A stretch of DNA of 12,558 bases from Minisyncoccota bacterium (GTDB lineage: Bacteria; Patescibacteria; Paceibacteria; UBA9973): NCBI GenBank assembly GCA_028696935.1, contig JAQVGE010000012.1:1-12558 (forward strand), written 5' to 3'. Each line of letters starts with the position of its first letter. Positions within the stretch are counted from its first letter, which is position 1. Of the stretch, positions 12,458-12,558 are shown one piece after another. Below the pieces are notes generated by a model. It searched no databases. It was not told where the DNA came from and saw nothing but the letters and a program-made list of their open reading frames with translations. A program made the translations under genes and the position numbers.

Positions 12458-12558
12458 TAGAAAACAAAATAATATTGACGTTTTTATGGATACAGAAAAG
12501 ATATGCAAAACCAATCAGAAGTTGATTGATGCAATAAACAAATCAAATAGTGAGCAGG
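12450..12558 (+). CDS. Start of a possible TIGR02452 (macrodomain-like) protein, 3' cut by the window
   Basis: ATG 12450 overlaps the upstream stop by 8 nt (ATGTTTGA) and has GAGG 9 nt before it. The 36 visible codons read M-F-D-R-K-Q-N-N-I-D-V-F-M-D-T-E-K-I-C-K-T-N, then L-I-D-A-I-N-K-S-N. The D-T-E-K-x-C-x-T-N-x-K-L-x-x-A-I pattern resembles the start of TIGR02452/DUF2263 proteins, which are related to poly(ADP-ribose) glycohydrolase-type macrodomains. Too little sequence is present to confirm; the diagnostic glycine-rich loop would lie beyond the window. Confidence 0.5.
   Translation, partial: MFDRKQNNIDVFMDTEKICKTNQKLIDAINKSNSEQ

Noticed and set aside
1..12558. CRISPR array, tRNA or attachment-site duplication
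   Set aside because: No regularly spaced repeats and no cloverleaf with a T-arm motif were found by eye; no convincing long direct repeats flank the recombinase operon.

Overview
The window looks like an accessory, mobile-element-rich segment from a low-GC Gram-positive gut-type anaerobe, most likely Clostridia near Lachnospiraceae. The base composition is AT-rich, Shine-Dalgarno sequences of the AGGAGG type are strong, sigma-A-like promoters are present, and several protein families (DUF5565-like RNA ligase, DUF5688, DUF6551, a large serine recombinase with a Clostridia-style tail, IS110) point the same way. No rRNA, tRNA or CRISPR array is visible. All family names come from reading the proteins; no database search was run.

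Left arm (1-1202, + strand): the 3' part of an RNA ligase gene is followed after 10 nt by a metallophosphoesterase gene broken by one in-frame TAA. A strong stem-loop at 1207-1236 separates these from a convergent operon.

Central arm (7288 down to 1235, - strand): a tightly packed run of seven genes. In transcription order these are a small HTH regulator, a 625-aa serine recombinase, a 258-aa protein that is a free-standing copy of the recombinase's C-terminal region, a shorter and more diverged copy of the same domain, a ParB-like protein, a DUF6551/ParB-like protein and a DUF5688 protein. Almost every junction is an 8-nt overlap or a 1-nt gap, so translation is probably coupled. This is the strongest candidate for a poorly described system: a recombinase that travels with detached copies of its own C-terminal domain and two ParB-fold proteins.

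Switch region (7391-8235): two divergent, paralogous XRE repressor genes face each other across a 134-nt region. It holds two overlapping promoters and two related operator-like sites, one on each promoter. A terminator at 7350-7388 separates the leftward repressor gene from the recombinase operon.

IS region (about 8533-10021): a complete IS110-family transposase on the - strand. The noncoding region upstream of it folds into nested helices with internal loops, as expected for an IS110 bridge RNA. The exact ends of the element could not be fixed.

Right arm (10032-12558, + strand): two tiny ORFs, an unrecognised 177-aa protein, an AbrB-like antitoxin and RelE-like toxin pair with a clear promoter and a perfect 16-bp palindromic operator, a frameshifted small gene, a 194-aa modular protein starting at TTG, and the first 36 codons of a gene that may encode a TIGR02452-type protein.

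Overall the window carries a recombinase module with its own regulators, a later IS110 insertion, a toxin-antitoxin pair, and decaying cargo genes (one nonsense mutation, one frameshift).
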